Assembly (NCBI GenBank): GCA_910587515.1
Contig: CAJULW010000035.1
Location: 162,506-226,505, forward strand
Length of the DNA: 64,000 bases
Reading direction: 5' to 3'
Source of the DNA: an uncultured Duncaniella sp.
GTDB taxonomy: Bacteria; Bacteroidota; Bacteroidia; Bacteroidales; Muribaculaceae
Shown: in pieces, positions 36,371-45,519 of the stretch
How positions within the stretch are numbered: the stretch's first letter is position 1
Layout of the letters: every line of letters starts with the position of its first letter
Translations under genes and position numbers: made by a program
The notes under the pieces: generated by a model
Told to the model about the DNA's origin: nothing
What the model saw: the letters and a program-made list of their open reading frames with translations, nothing else
Database searches by the model: none

Positions 36371-36619
36371 AATCAACTTTGTTTCAAGGTATTAATTAAA
36401 TATTTAGGTAGTAGAGCAACACCTGCGCCAAAAAGCTATCGGCAACATGCCTGACTTCAGTCTATTAACAATCATGACACAACGGTGTTTCCCGCAAAAT
36501 TATTCAAAAAAAATTTAAATTCGATATTGCCACAACCATTTCGTCATACTTTTGTCACACGCGCTGAATCATGCCTAAAAATTACCATCCACTATTGCTG
36601 TTATTTCCCTAAGAAACAC

Positions 36620-36627
36620 TAATTTTG
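36620..36627 (+). promoter_or_regulatory. -7 element (TAATTTTG) upstream of metG
   Basis: TAATTTTG followed by CATCC matches the -7 consensus, 73 bp before the metG ATG. TTGC about 21 bases upstream may act as -33. Nothing else is recognisable in the 329 bp gap 36371-36699. Confidence 0.6.
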
Positions 36628-36699
36628 CATCCTAATAAAAACAATGTCACCATCTCCGATCCGTGACAATAAATTCAGACACATAAAATACTGCATAGA

Positions 36700-38742
36700 A
36701 TGGAAAAAAAATTCAAGCGCACCCTTGTCACCACAGCCCTGCCATACGCAAACGGCCCGGTACACATAGGCCATCTTGCCGGTGTCTACGTCCCGGCTGA
36801 CATATACACACGCTATCTTCGGATGCGCGGATGTGACGTCATAATGGTCGGTGGAAGCGACGAACACGGGGTTCCCATTACACTCAGAGCCCGCAAAGAA
36901 AGCATCACGCCACAACAGGTCGTCGACCGTTATCACACTATCATCAAAGATTCGCTTGAAGAACTCGGTATCAGTTTCGACATATATTCCCGCACGACAT
37001 CCGAACTCCACCATCAGACGGCCTCGGAATTTTTCCGTCGCTTGTACGACAATGGGGAGTTCACCGTACAGACTGCCTTACAGCCTTATGACGAAAAAAC
37101 GAATGAATTTCTCGCTGACCGTTATGTTGTAGGGACATGTCCGCGTTGCGGCAATGAAAACGCATACGGTGACCAATGCGAAGCGTGTGGATCATCATTG
37201 AACGTCACCGACCTCATAAACCCACGTTCCGCTCTCACGGGTGAACCAGTCAAAATGCGCGAAACCACCCATTGGTATCTGCCCCTCGACAAATGGGAAC
37301 CGAATCTGCGCGAATGGATACTCGAAAACCACAAAGAGTGGAAAACCAACGTATACGGACAATGTAAATCCTGGCTTGACGCAGGCCTTCAGCCTCGCGC
37401 AGTGAGCCGCGACCTCAATTGGGGCGTACCAGTCCCAGTGGAAGGAGCCGAAGGAAAAGTGCTTTACGTATGGTTCGACGCTCCGATAGGATATATTTCG
37501 AACACAAAGGAACTGCTTCCCGACTCATGGGAAAAATATTGGAAAGATCCTGAAAGCCGTATCGTCAATTTCATAGGAAAAGACAATATCGTTTTCCATT
37601 GCATTGTCTTCCCGTCTATGCTTATGGCATACGGTGACAATTTCCAACTTCCATACAACGTACCGGCAAACGAATTCCTCAACCTCGAAGGCGATAAAAT
37701 ATCGACATCGCGCAATTGGGCTGTATGGCTTCATGAATACCTGCGCGAATTCCCTGGAAAACAAGACGTTTTGCGCTACGTGCTCACTGCAAACGCACCG
37801 GAGACGAAAGACAACGACTTCACTTGGGCGGATTTTCAAGCGCGCAACAACAATGAGCTTGTGGCCATATTAGGCAACTTCGTCAATCGCGCTGTAGTGT
37901 TAACCCATAAATATTTCGGAGGCATCGTTCCAGAATGCGGAGAACTCTCCGATACCGATCATGAAATATTCGCGGAACTTTCCGACATAAAAGTAGCCCT
38001 TTCGGACGCGCTTGACAGTTTCCACTTCCGTGAGGCACTCAAACAAGCGATGGAAATCGCCCGTCTCGGCAACCGCTACCTTCAGGAGACAGAACCGTGG
38101 AAACTCGCCAAGACCGACATGACACGCACCGCAACGATACTCAACGTCGCACTGCAACTATGCGCCAATCTTGCGATCGCATTCGAGCCATTCATCCCAT
38201 TCAGCTCCGCGCGCCTTTCCAAAATGCTCGGCTTGGGAAAACTTAATTGGGACATGTTAGGACGCTCCGACCTTGTCATTACCGGTAATGTCATCGCCCC
38301 AGCAGAACTTCTGTTCGAGAAAATCGAAGATTCCGACGTGCAAACCCAAGTACAGAAACTGCTTGACACTAAAAAAGCAAATGAAACCGCTGCATGGAAA
38401 GCCGAACCACAAGCCGATACGATCGAATTTGACACATTCATGTCATCCGACCTTCGTGTGGGAACTGTCCTTGAATGCGAAAAAGTGCCCAAAGCCGATA
38501 AGCTCCTGCGTTTTCTTATTGACGACGGTCTTGAAAAACGTACGATCGTTTCCGGAATCGCAAAATACTATAAACCGGAAGACCTGATAGGGAAACAAGT
38601 ATGTTTCATTGCAAACCTCGCGCCACGGAAACTCAAAGGCATAGTCTCCGAGGGCATGATCTTATCAGCGGTAAACTCTGACGGAGCCATAGTACTGATC
38701 ACACCTTCAGCCCCAGTCGCTCCAGGAGCAAAAATAGGCTAA
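36700..38742 (+). CDS. metG: Methionine-tRNA ligase
   Basis: 680 residues, class I aminoacyl-tRNA synthetase. The HIGH motif is at H22-IGH25, the zinc knuckle C147-x2-C150...C160-x2-C163 sits in the connective domain, and the KMSKS loop reads KISTS. A C-terminal EMAP/Trbp-type tRNA-binding domain (about 575-680, with FDTFMSSDLRVGTVLECEKVPKADKLLRF in parts) gives the long, dimeric form. Free-standing gene with its own -7 element and terminator. Confidence 0.96.
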   Translation: MEKKFKRTLVTTALPYANGPVHIGHLAGVYVPADIYTRYLRMRGCDVIMVGGSDEHGVPITLRARKESITPQQVVDRYHTIIKDSLEELGISFDIYSRTTSELHHQTASEFFRRLYDNGEFTVQTALQPYDEKTNEFLADRYVVGTCPRCGNENAYGDQCEACGSSLNVTDLINPRSALTGEPVKMRETTHWYLPLDKWEPNLREWILENHKEWKTNVYGQCKSWLDAGLQPRAVSRDLNWGVPVPVEGAEGKVLYVWFDAPIGYISNTKELLPDSWEKYWKDPESRIVNFIGKDNIVFHCIVFPSMLMAYGDNFQLPYNVPANEFLNLEGDKISTSRNWAVWLHEYLREFPGKQDVLRYVLTANAPETKDNDFTWADFQARNNNELVAILGNFVNRAVVLTHKYFGGIVPECGELSDTDHEIFAELSDIKVALSDALDSFHFREALKQAMEIARLGNRYLQETEPWKLAKTDMTRTATILNVALQLCANLAIAFEPFIPFSSARLSKMLGLGKLNWDMLGRSDLVITGNVIAPAELLFEKIEDSDVQTQVQKLLDTKKANETAAWKAEPQADTIEFDTFMSSDLRVGTVLECEKVPKADKLLRFLIDDGLEKRTIVSGIAKYYKPEDLIGKQVCFIANLAPRKLKGIVSEGMILSAVNSDGAIVLITPSAPVAPGAKIG

Positions 38743-38786
38743 GCTGGCCCACCGCTTTTCAGCTCAGCCGCATTACAATCATTATC

Positions 38787-38830
38787 GCAGAGAGGGGTCA
38801 TCCCCCTTGGCTCCTCCCTGCTATTTTATA
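38787..38830 (+). terminator. Probable terminator of metG
   Basis: GCAGAGAGG (38787-38795) and CCTCCCTGC (38813-38821) pair with one mismatch, with GG/CC inside, followed by TATTTTATATTT. About 45 bp after the stop. Confidence 0.7.
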
Positions 38831-38864
38831 TTTCGGATTAACCTTAAGAACACACTGACAAACC

Positions 38865-39905
38865 ATGTCTGACACTCCTAAACCACGTCTACTTATAATC
38901 TACACCGGGGGCACAATAGGGATGATAGAAAATCCAGATACACATGCTCTCCAGCCTTTCGATTTCAGCCACCTGATCGATAATGTGCCCAAAATAAAGA
39001 TGCTTGACTACGACATCGACAATATTCAGTTCAACCCCATTGATTCAAGCGACATGGGACCTGCGGGATGGGCTGAAATAGCAGAAGCGATCGCTGATAA
39101 CTACGACCGGTATGACGGCTTCGTAGTCCTTCACGGCACAGACACAATGGCCTATACGGCATCCGCCCTATCATTTATGCTCGGCAATCTCCACAAACCG
39201 GTCATAATAACGGGTTCTCAACTACCTATCGGAGAGGTTCGAACCGACGGAGAAGAAAATCTGATAACCGCGTTGCAAATCGCAGCCGCAACCACATTTG
39301 ACGGGTCTCCGATGGTACAAGAAGTCGCGATTCTTTTTGAAAACTATCTTTGGAGAGGCAACCGGTCCACTAAAATGAGCGCAGACAATTTCAACGCGTT
39401 TAAAAGCAATAATTATCCGCAGCTGGCTAAAATAGGACTCGGTATCCATTTCGCGGAGGAAGCACTATGGAGGCCTAAAGAAAAGCAGCCCCTAAGCGTA
39501 AGCACAAAAATGGACCATGGGGTAATGTTCGTGGATCTACATCCCGGAATGACACAAGCAACCCTCCGACATCAACTAAACACTCCAGGGATCAAAGGTA
39601 TAGTCCTACGAACATACGGAGCCGGAAACGCACCTACTTCCGGATGGTTCATCGAAGAGATAGCCCAAGCAATAGCCAGGGGAATGGTGATCGTCAACGT
39701 GACACAATGCGTCAACGGAGGCGTACACCATCGCAGATATGTGGCAGGTGACAAACTCGCCAATGCCGGAGTCATATCCGGACACGACATGACCTCTGAA
39801 GCAGCAATTACAAAACTCATGTATCTTTTCGGCCTCGGCCTCACATCTTCAGCCGTAGCCACACGCATTAACACAGCCCTTTGCGGTGAAGTCACGCTAT
39901 CTTAA
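38865..39905 (+). CDS. ansA: Type I L-asparaginase
   Basis: 346 residues, cytoplasmic type (no signal peptide). It hydrolyses asparagine to aspartate and ammonia. The first catalytic Thr is T14 in YTGGTIGM; the second is T92 in HGTDTMAYTASALSFML, next to D93. Length and layout match E. coli AnsA. It stands alone before a terminator. Confidence 0.93.
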   Translation: MSDTPKPRLLIIYTGGTIGMIENPDTHALQPFDFSHLIDNVPKIKMLDYDIDNIQFNPIDSSDMGPAGWAEIAEAIADNYDRYDGFVVLHGTDTMAYTASALSFMLGNLHKPVIITGSQLPIGEVRTDGEENLITALQIAAATTFDGSPMVQEVAILFENYLWRGNRSTKMSADNFNAFKSNNYPQLAKIGLGIHFAEEALWRPKEKQPLSVSTKMDHGVMFVDLHPGMTQATLRHQLNTPGIKGIVLRTYGAGNAPTSGWFIEEIAQAIARGMVIVNVTQCVNGGVHHRRYVAGDKLANAGVISGHDMTSEAAITKLMYLFGLGLTSSAVATRINTALCGEVTLS

Positions 39906-39934
39906 GACATTCCGTCATAAACACCACAATAACG

Positions 39935-39978
39935 GCATCCCAAAATTCCATCTGGAGTCTTGGGATGCTGTTGTTTTC
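39935..39978 (+). terminator. Terminator of ansA
   Basis: GCATCCCAA (39935-39943) pairs with TTGGGATGC (39960-39968), followed by TGTTGTTTTC. It lies 30 bp after the stop. Confidence 0.75.
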
Positions 39979-40008
39979 AACAAAAGTTTATAGTTCGTGT
40001 ATCTAATG

Positions 40009-40218
40009 TATCCTATAAACCTACTGACAGTGATGACTCTATCTACGGGTAATATGTCAATTATACAGGAAATAAAGCCAGTCCCGATTCCTTGCAAAAT
40101 ATGCGTTCCATGGCATTCCAAATTTTCGGTCCTATCGACTCATCCTGAGCCTACGGATTGGCCGATTACCATATCTGCAATCTTGTCCCTATTTTTCTAT
40201 ACCTTGATTTATAGGATA
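40009..40218. repeat. 11 bp inverted repeats bounding a 188 bp segment
   Basis: TATCCTATAAA (40009-40019) and TTTATAGGATA (40208-40218) are perfect inverse copies. The segment between holds no convincing gene. It sits in the 341 bp gap between ansA and radC; a 74-codon frame on the plus strand looks like chance. Confidence 0.45.
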
Positions 40219-40246
40219 TAAACATCCATGAAGATTGACAATATTT

Positions 40247-40951
40247 TCAAATCCGGCCTTCATCAGCATAGGAATACGAACGAGAACGGGCAATGATTAC
40301 ATGGTCGAGCACCTTGATGCCTAGAAACTTCGCACCCTCCTTTATATTTTTTGTAAGCACGTCATCCTCCGGACTTGGTTGCGGATTGCCTGACGGATGA
40401 TTGTGCACAAGAACTATCCCCTCGGCAAGACAATCTATCGCACGTTTCAAAAGCAGTTTCACATCAACCACAGTCGCAGCAGTGCCACCTTGAGAAACGC
40501 AACGTTTAAATTTCACTCTATTGCTACGCGAAAGCAACAACACCCAGAATTCCTCGTAGTCCAAAGCATCCAAAAGCGGACTCATTATCGCTACAACATC
40601 CTCGCTTGAACGAATCAGTTCTTCCCGGCCATTGCCCATCTGCTCTCGGTTACGACGCCCAAGTTCGAAAGCGGCCGCGAGACACACGGCCTTCGCCGGC
40701 CCCACCCCCTTGTATTTTGCCATCAATTCCTGCATTGTCAGACGCGCTAGATAGTCCACACGGTTGTCACAGTCACGTAGTATATGACGCGCCATGTCAA
40801 CCACCGACATCCCTGGCAAACCGCCACCGAAAATCAACGCGACCAACTCAGCGTCGCTCAGCGCACGTATGCCCTGGCTCAAAGCTTTTTCGCGGGGCTT
40901 TTCATCGTCATTAAGATCCTGAATCCGGACCGGAGAAAAATCCATAGCCAT
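40247..40951 (-). CDS. radC: RadC-family JAB-domain protein
   Basis: 234 residues. An N-terminal helix-hairpin-helix-like region (about 65-90, KYKGVGPAKAVCLAAAFELG) and a C-terminal JAB/MPN domain with the metal site HNHPSGNPQPSPEDD. Despite the name, a role in repair is unproven; the fold suggests a metalloprotease or nuclease-like activity. The stop is 3' of the ansA terminator region. It is probably transcribed after the glycosyltransferase, 28 bp upstream on the same strand. Confidence 0.92.
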   Translation of the reverse strand: MAMDFSPVRIQDLNDDEKPREKALSQGIRALSDAELVALIFGGGLPGMSVVDMARHILRDCDNRVDYLARLTMQELMAKYKGVGPAKAVCLAAAFELGRRNREQMGNGREELIRSSEDVVAIMSPLLDALDYEEFWVLLLSRSNRVKFKRCVSQGGTAATVVDVKLLLKRAIDCLAEGIVLVHNHPSGNPQPSPEDDVLTKNIKEGAKFLGIKVLDHVIIARSRSYSYADEGRI

Positions 40952-40979
40952 TATTTTCGAAAAGAATTAAGCCAACACA

Positions 40980-41984
40980 TCATTTCCCTTTACGTATCAA
41001 CACTTCTTCCTCGATGTCGCGTCCACGACCAAGAAGTATTTTCATAAAATAAGCTTTTATGAAACCGCAACCGTAACCACATATCTGAATCACGCTTGCC
41101 GGAACAGCTTTCAACGCGATAACCGGTGCTCCTGTCGAAACCAAAGCCGAACAGAATATAGCAAAAAGATACAAACCCAAAGGAAACAGAAACCAAGGCG
41201 AAAAGCACACAGCGAGAACAAGCAGTAACAATCCGACAAGGACCGCCAAAGCAGGAAGAGCATGTACAAGTTTCAGTGAACCTGGATAGAGCAATTTAAG
41301 AGTTATACGCGACATGCCGAACACATACACCTGTCGCATAAACTTGCGAAAGGATATCCGGCGCTTATGATAGACGAAAGCCGGACGCACGAGAGCGACT
41401 GAGAAACCGGCCTGACGTATTCGTGTAGACATATCGATATCCTCCGAAAACATCTCCCTGAATCCCCCTACTCTCTCATAGACTTCGCGGGAAAAGCCCA
41501 TATTGAACGTTCGCGGGACGAATTTTTCAAGACTGACCTTGCCTCCGCGTATGCCTCCCGTTGTCAGAAAAGATGTCATGGCGAAATTAATGGCCTTCTG
41601 AGTGGAGGTAAAAGATTCATGCGCTGAATCCGGACCACCGAAACAGTCCGCTGGAGTAGCGTCAAGTTCGCGTGACAGCACCTCGAAATAGTCAGCTGGA
41701 ATGACGCAATCACTATCGAAGAAAACAAAATAATCACCTTTGGCACGATCCAAGCCATGATTACGCGCAATCGACCGTCCCTCATTATCCTTATAATAAT
41801 AAGAAACATCAATGCCTTTTACTGATTTCACGACCGTATCGCAAGGCTCAGTCGAACCATCCTCGACAATGATAAGCTCGAAATTCTTCAGGGTCTGATT
41901 TTGCAGACTGCCAAGCAGATCACTCACCTCGTCTATGCGATTATAGACTGGGACTATTATTGAAAAACGTGGATTGTCCATCAT
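40980..41984 (-). CDS. Family 2 glycosyltransferase with C-terminal membrane segments
   Basis: 334 residues. The GT-A domain covers about 1-225: RFSIIVPVYNRIDEV start, IVEDGS, and the metal-binding DSD in FFDSDCVIP. Two hydrophobic helices follow (about 260-300, ALAVLVGLLLLVLAV), anchoring the enzyme in the inner membrane. It probably adds sugars to a lipid-linked glycan. It overlaps nspC by one base, so it is coupled to it. Donor and acceptor unknown. Confidence 0.87.
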   Translation of the reverse strand: MMDNPRFSIIVPVYNRIDEVSDLLGSLQNQTLKNFELIIVEDGSTEPCDTVVKSVKGIDVSYYYKDNEGRSIARNHGLDRAKGDYFVFFDSDCVIPADYFEVLSRELDATPADCFGGPDSAHESFTSTQKAINFAMTSFLTTGGIRGGKVSLEKFVPRTFNMGFSREVYERVGGFREMFSEDIDMSTRIRQAGFSVALVRPAFVYHKRRISFRKFMRQVYVFGMSRITLKLLYPGSLKLVHALPALAVLVGLLLLVLAVCFSPWFLFPLGLYLFAIFCSALVSTGAPVIALKAVPASVIQICGYGCGFIKAYFMKILLGRGRDIEEEVLIRKGK

Positions 41985-43114
41985 CAGCTCATACGGTTTT
42001 TATAGTCTTCATAATCAAACCGACGCAAATAAGAACAGTCTCCGTTCGAATCACAAAGCACCATGGACGGATGCTGAATCCCATTGAACATCGTAGTCTT
42101 TACAGTAGTGTAATGATTCATATCCTCAAAAGTAAGCCGGTCACCAGGACATAAGTTTTTATCAAAACACCAATCACCGACATAATCACCGCTCAGACAG
42201 GAATTTCCGCCAAGCCTATACTTAGTCATGCCCTCTGTCTCAGGCACACTCTGTGTGACCACCGGCTTATATGGCATCTCCAAACAGTCCGGCATGTGGC
42301 AAGCAAAACTCACATCTATTATAGCCGTCTTGACTCCCTGGTTTTCCACAACATCGAGCACCTCGGCCACGAGATCTCCGGTACGCCACATCCACGCGCT
42401 ACCTGGCTCCATTACGACAGCAAGCCATGGATAACGTCCACGGAAATCACGAAGCAAGCTGATCAAATGCGCCACGTCATATCCATCGCGTGTCATCAAA
42501 TGGCCCCCTCCGAAATTAACCCATTTGAGTCTATGGAAATATCCACCGAACTGCTCCTCGAAAGCTGCAAGCACCTTGGCAAGATCATAACTCGAACTTT
42601 CACACAACGCATGGAAATGAAGCCCCTCTATCCCCTCGGGCAGGATTCCATCAAGTTGCTCACAGGTCACACCGAAACGCGAACCCGGCAAAGCTGGGTT
42701 ATATATTTCCGTCTCGATCACCGAGCATTGCGGATTAACCCTCAATCCAGGAGAGACTCCCGCCGCCAATGTCTTTTCGCCATATTTCAGCCATTGACTC
42801 AACGAATTGAAAGTCAAATGTGTCGCACGTGAAAGAAACTCATCTATAGTAGCATCCGTGTACACGGGGCAATATACATGAGCCTCCCCGCCAAGTTCTT
42901 CATTGCCGAGGCGTAGCTCATTGAGAGAACTTGCCGTGAAATCTCGGTTATACTCGCGGACTATCGGAAAGGTACGCCACAAGGCATTCGCCTTGAACGC
43001 CATAATGATATTGACACCTGCCTCGCGTTCGACGCGGTTTATAAGCTCGAAATTACGACGCAAACGATCTTCATATACTATATAATACGGCGTCGGTATC
43101 TGTTCTACTTTCAT
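41984..43114 (-). CDS. nspC: Carboxynorspermidine decarboxylase
   Basis: 376 residues, a PLP-dependent alanine-racemase-fold enzyme that makes norspermidine or spermidine from the carboxy form. The PLP lysine is in MAFKANALW; HFHALCESSSYDL, NFGGGHLMT, MEPGSAW and GNSCLSGDYVGDW are the family's active-site blocks. It is the usual polyamine route in Bacteroidetes together with carboxynorspermidine dehydrogenase, which is not in this window. It is followed directly by the glycosyltransferase. Confidence 0.93.
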   Translation of the reverse strand: MKVEQIPTPYYIVYEDRLRRNFELINRVEREAGVNIIMAFKANALWRTFPIVREYNRDFTASSLNELRLGNEELGGEAHVYCPVYTDATIDEFLSRATHLTFNSLSQWLKYGEKTLAAGVSPGLRVNPQCSVIETEIYNPALPGSRFGVTCEQLDGILPEGIEGLHFHALCESSSYDLAKVLAAFEEQFGGYFHRLKWVNFGGGHLMTRDGYDVAHLISLLRDFRGRYPWLAVVMEPGSAWMWRTGDLVAEVLDVVENQGVKTAIIDVSFACHMPDCLEMPYKPVVTQSVPETEGMTKYRLGGNSCLSGDYVGDWCFDKNLCPGDRLTFEDMNHYTTVKTTMFNGIQHPSMVLCDSNGDCSYLRRFDYEDYKNRMS

Positions 43115-43161
43115 ATATGAGGGTATTTATAGAGAGTTCAATTATTCAAAGGCCGCATCCA

Positions 43162-45519
43162 CTATTCTATAACAGCGAATTTGGCAAACTTAAGCATCAG
43201 TGTGCGCGTATCGGTCGAGTCGAAGCGGACAGTCATCCTGGCATCCGGACCCGAATTGTCAACATTGACAATCGTACCGACACCGAATTTCGTATGCTCG
43301 ATCCTCATCCCTGCGGACAATGAAGATGGGGAATGCAACGCATAAACCTTTCCGATCGCAGGGCTTGCAGATCCATCAGAGCGATGCTCCGACACCACCG
43401 ATCTCCCCCCCGTGGACGCTCCCGATGTGTACTCATCTATAGCCGGTCGCTTGCGCAATGAATTCAGACTGCGGGCCGACCCTGCCATTGACGCATAATA
43501 ATTTACCGTAGGTCTTACTTTAGCTCTCGGTTCGGTAAAATTGTCGTTGGTAGCGAGTCTCAGATAATCCCTATCCATATCCCCGAGAAAACGCGACGGA
43601 CGACACATCACTGTCTGTCCGTTACGGAACCGCGAACCTGCATAACTCAACATGCAGAATTTCTTCGCGCGTGTTATGGCGACATACATCAGCCGTCTCT
43701 CCTCCTCTATCTGTGAAGGCGAATCCTGAGCCATGGCTGAGGGAAACAGTTCCTCCTCCACTCCTACGACAAATACATTATTGAATTCCAATCCCTTAGC
43801 AGCATGAACGGTCATCAAAGTAACACGTTCCTCATCGGTCGACGAATCAGAGTCCTGATCAGTGGCCAACGAAACCTCAGCCATGAAATCGGCAAGCGAA
43901 ACCAATCCATCGCCCTCCTCCGTACGTGTTTCGACAAATTCCTTTACACCACCAAGCAATTCTTGCAAATTGTCTTGTTTGGATATGCTTTCAGGAGTAT
44001 TGTCATGGATCAACGACGAGAACAATCCGGTACGTTCGATAATCTTTTTGGCCAAAGCGAACGCGTCGTCACCATGCCTATCGGCATCAATAAAACCGCA
44101 TATCAACCCGGCAAACATGTCAAGTTTTCTAAGTGTTCCCGCATTGAATCCGGCCGGATATTTGTCTGGCTCCTGAATCACGTTCCAAATACTGACATTA
44201 TTGTCGAGAGCCTGTCGCGTAAGTTTGTTTAGGGTGGTCTCGCCTATGCCACGCGCAGGCACATTTATGATCCTTTTCAACGCTTCGTCATCATCCGGAT
44301 TGAGCGCAAGACGGAAATATGCTATCGCATCCTTTACTTCTTTCCGTTGGTAAAATGACAAACCGCCATAAATTCGGTAAGGCACATTGCGTTTACGCAA
44401 CGCTTCTTCCAGAACTCGACTTTGAGCGTTAGTCCTGTAGAGTATGGCAAATTCCTCGGCACTGTCTCCACTCATCATTTTCAACTGTGACAATCTGGAC
44501 GCTACCTGATAAGCCTCCTCAAAGTCACTGAAACACTTCACCACTTCAACAGGACGACCGTTCTCGTTTTCGGAATATACAGTTTTCGGTATCTGCTCGC
44601 TGTTCTTGTCTATGAGCGAGCCGGCCGCGTTGATTATGTTACGAGTCGAACGGTAATTACGTTCAAGTTTGAATGTGGCAAGAGTCGGATAAGTCTTCTT
44701 GAGATCAAGTATATTACGAATATTGGCTCCGCGAAACGAATAGATGCTCTGAGCGTCATCTCCCACCACACACAAGCTTCCGCTTTCGCTTGTCAAGCGG
44801 GTCACGATAACATGCTGCGCAAAATTAGTATCCTGATACTCGTCGACAAGCACATAACGGAAATACTCTTTATAATGGTTAAGAACGTCGGGATTATCGC
44901 GAAGCAACACGTTGGTATAATAAAGAAGATCATCGAAATCCATAGCACCAGCCACCAAGCAACGGTCACGATAGGCACGATAGACAGCGTAGAGCTCCGG
45001 ACGGCGGGCACGTCTGTCTGCCTCGATCACATCACTGCCAGCGGCATAATCCTCGGGAGAAACAAGCGCATTTTTCGCTCCGGAAATAGCAGACAACACC
45101 ACTGACGGTTTATATACCTTGTCATCTAGCTGCATATCCTTGATTATGGTCTTCACCAAAGATTTACTGTCGGCCGAATCGTAGATAGTAAAATTGCTTT
45201 TGAAGCCTATACGTTCAGCGTTCGCGCGCAGTATACGCGCAAATATAGAGTGAAAAGTGCCCATCCATAATTTGGATGCGGTGGCACCTCCGACGAGTTC
45301 GTCTATACGCTCCCGCATTTCCCGGGCGGCCTTATTGGTAAATGTCAGAGCCAAAATGCGCCACGGTTCATAACCGAGGCGCAAAAGATGCACGATCTTA
45401 TATGTGAGTACACGCGTCTTGCCTGAGCCGGCTCCGGCGATCACCAATTGCGGACCGTCACAATATTCAACAGCCGATCGCTGCTGCTCGTTCAGTCTGT
45501 CAAGATAGTTATCGGTCAT
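43162..45519 (-). CDS. UvrD/PcrA-type superfamily 1 DNA helicase
   Basis: 785 residues, 3'-5' helicase used in excision repair and replication restart. Walker A is IAGAGSGKT with K34; Walker B is VDEYQDTN; further motifs are GDDAQSIYSFRGA, LERNYRST, TVHAAKGLEF and YVAITRAK. The C-terminal segment (MRIEHTKFGVGTIVNVDN) is the PcrA/UvrD Tudor-like tail that binds RNA polymerase. Its start overlaps the stop of the C69 peptidase gene by one base. Confidence 0.94.
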   Translation of the reverse strand: MTDNYLDRLNEQQRSAVEYCDGPQLVIAGAGSGKTRVLTYKIVHLLRLGYEPWRILALTFTNKAAREMRERIDELVGGATASKLWMGTFHSIFARILRANAERIGFKSNFTIYDSADSKSLVKTIIKDMQLDDKVYKPSVVLSAISGAKNALVSPEDYAAGSDVIEADRRARRPELYAVYRAYRDRCLVAGAMDFDDLLYYTNVLLRDNPDVLNHYKEYFRYVLVDEYQDTNFAQHVIVTRLTSESGSLCVVGDDAQSIYSFRGANIRNILDLKKTYPTLATFKLERNYRSTRNIINAAGSLIDKNSEQIPKTVYSENENGRPVEVVKCFSDFEEAYQVASRLSQLKMMSGDSAEEFAILYRTNAQSRVLEEALRKRNVPYRIYGGLSFYQRKEVKDAIAYFRLALNPDDDEALKRIINVPARGIGETTLNKLTRQALDNNVSIWNVIQEPDKYPAGFNAGTLRKLDMFAGLICGFIDADRHGDDAFALAKKIIERTGLFSSLIHDNTPESISKQDNLQELLGGVKEFVETRTEEGDGLVSLADFMAEVSLATDQDSDSSTDEERVTLMTVHAAKGLEFNNVFVVGVEEELFPSAMAQDSPSQIEEERRLMYVAITRAKKFCMLSYAGSRFRNGQTVMCRPSRFLGDMDRDYLRLATNDNFTEPRAKVRPTVNYYASMAGSARSLNSLRKRPAIDEYTSGASTGGRSVVSEHRSDGSASPAIGKVYALHSPSSLSAGMRIEHTKFGVGTIVNVDNSGPDARMTVRFDSTDTRTLMLKFAKFAVIE

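Noticed and set aside
40120..40155. Hammerhead-ribozyme-like string on the minus strand (GGATGAGTCGATAGGACCGAAA)
   Set aside because: The core needs CUGAUGA; here the two bases before GATGA are AG, not CU, and the outer stems do not close.
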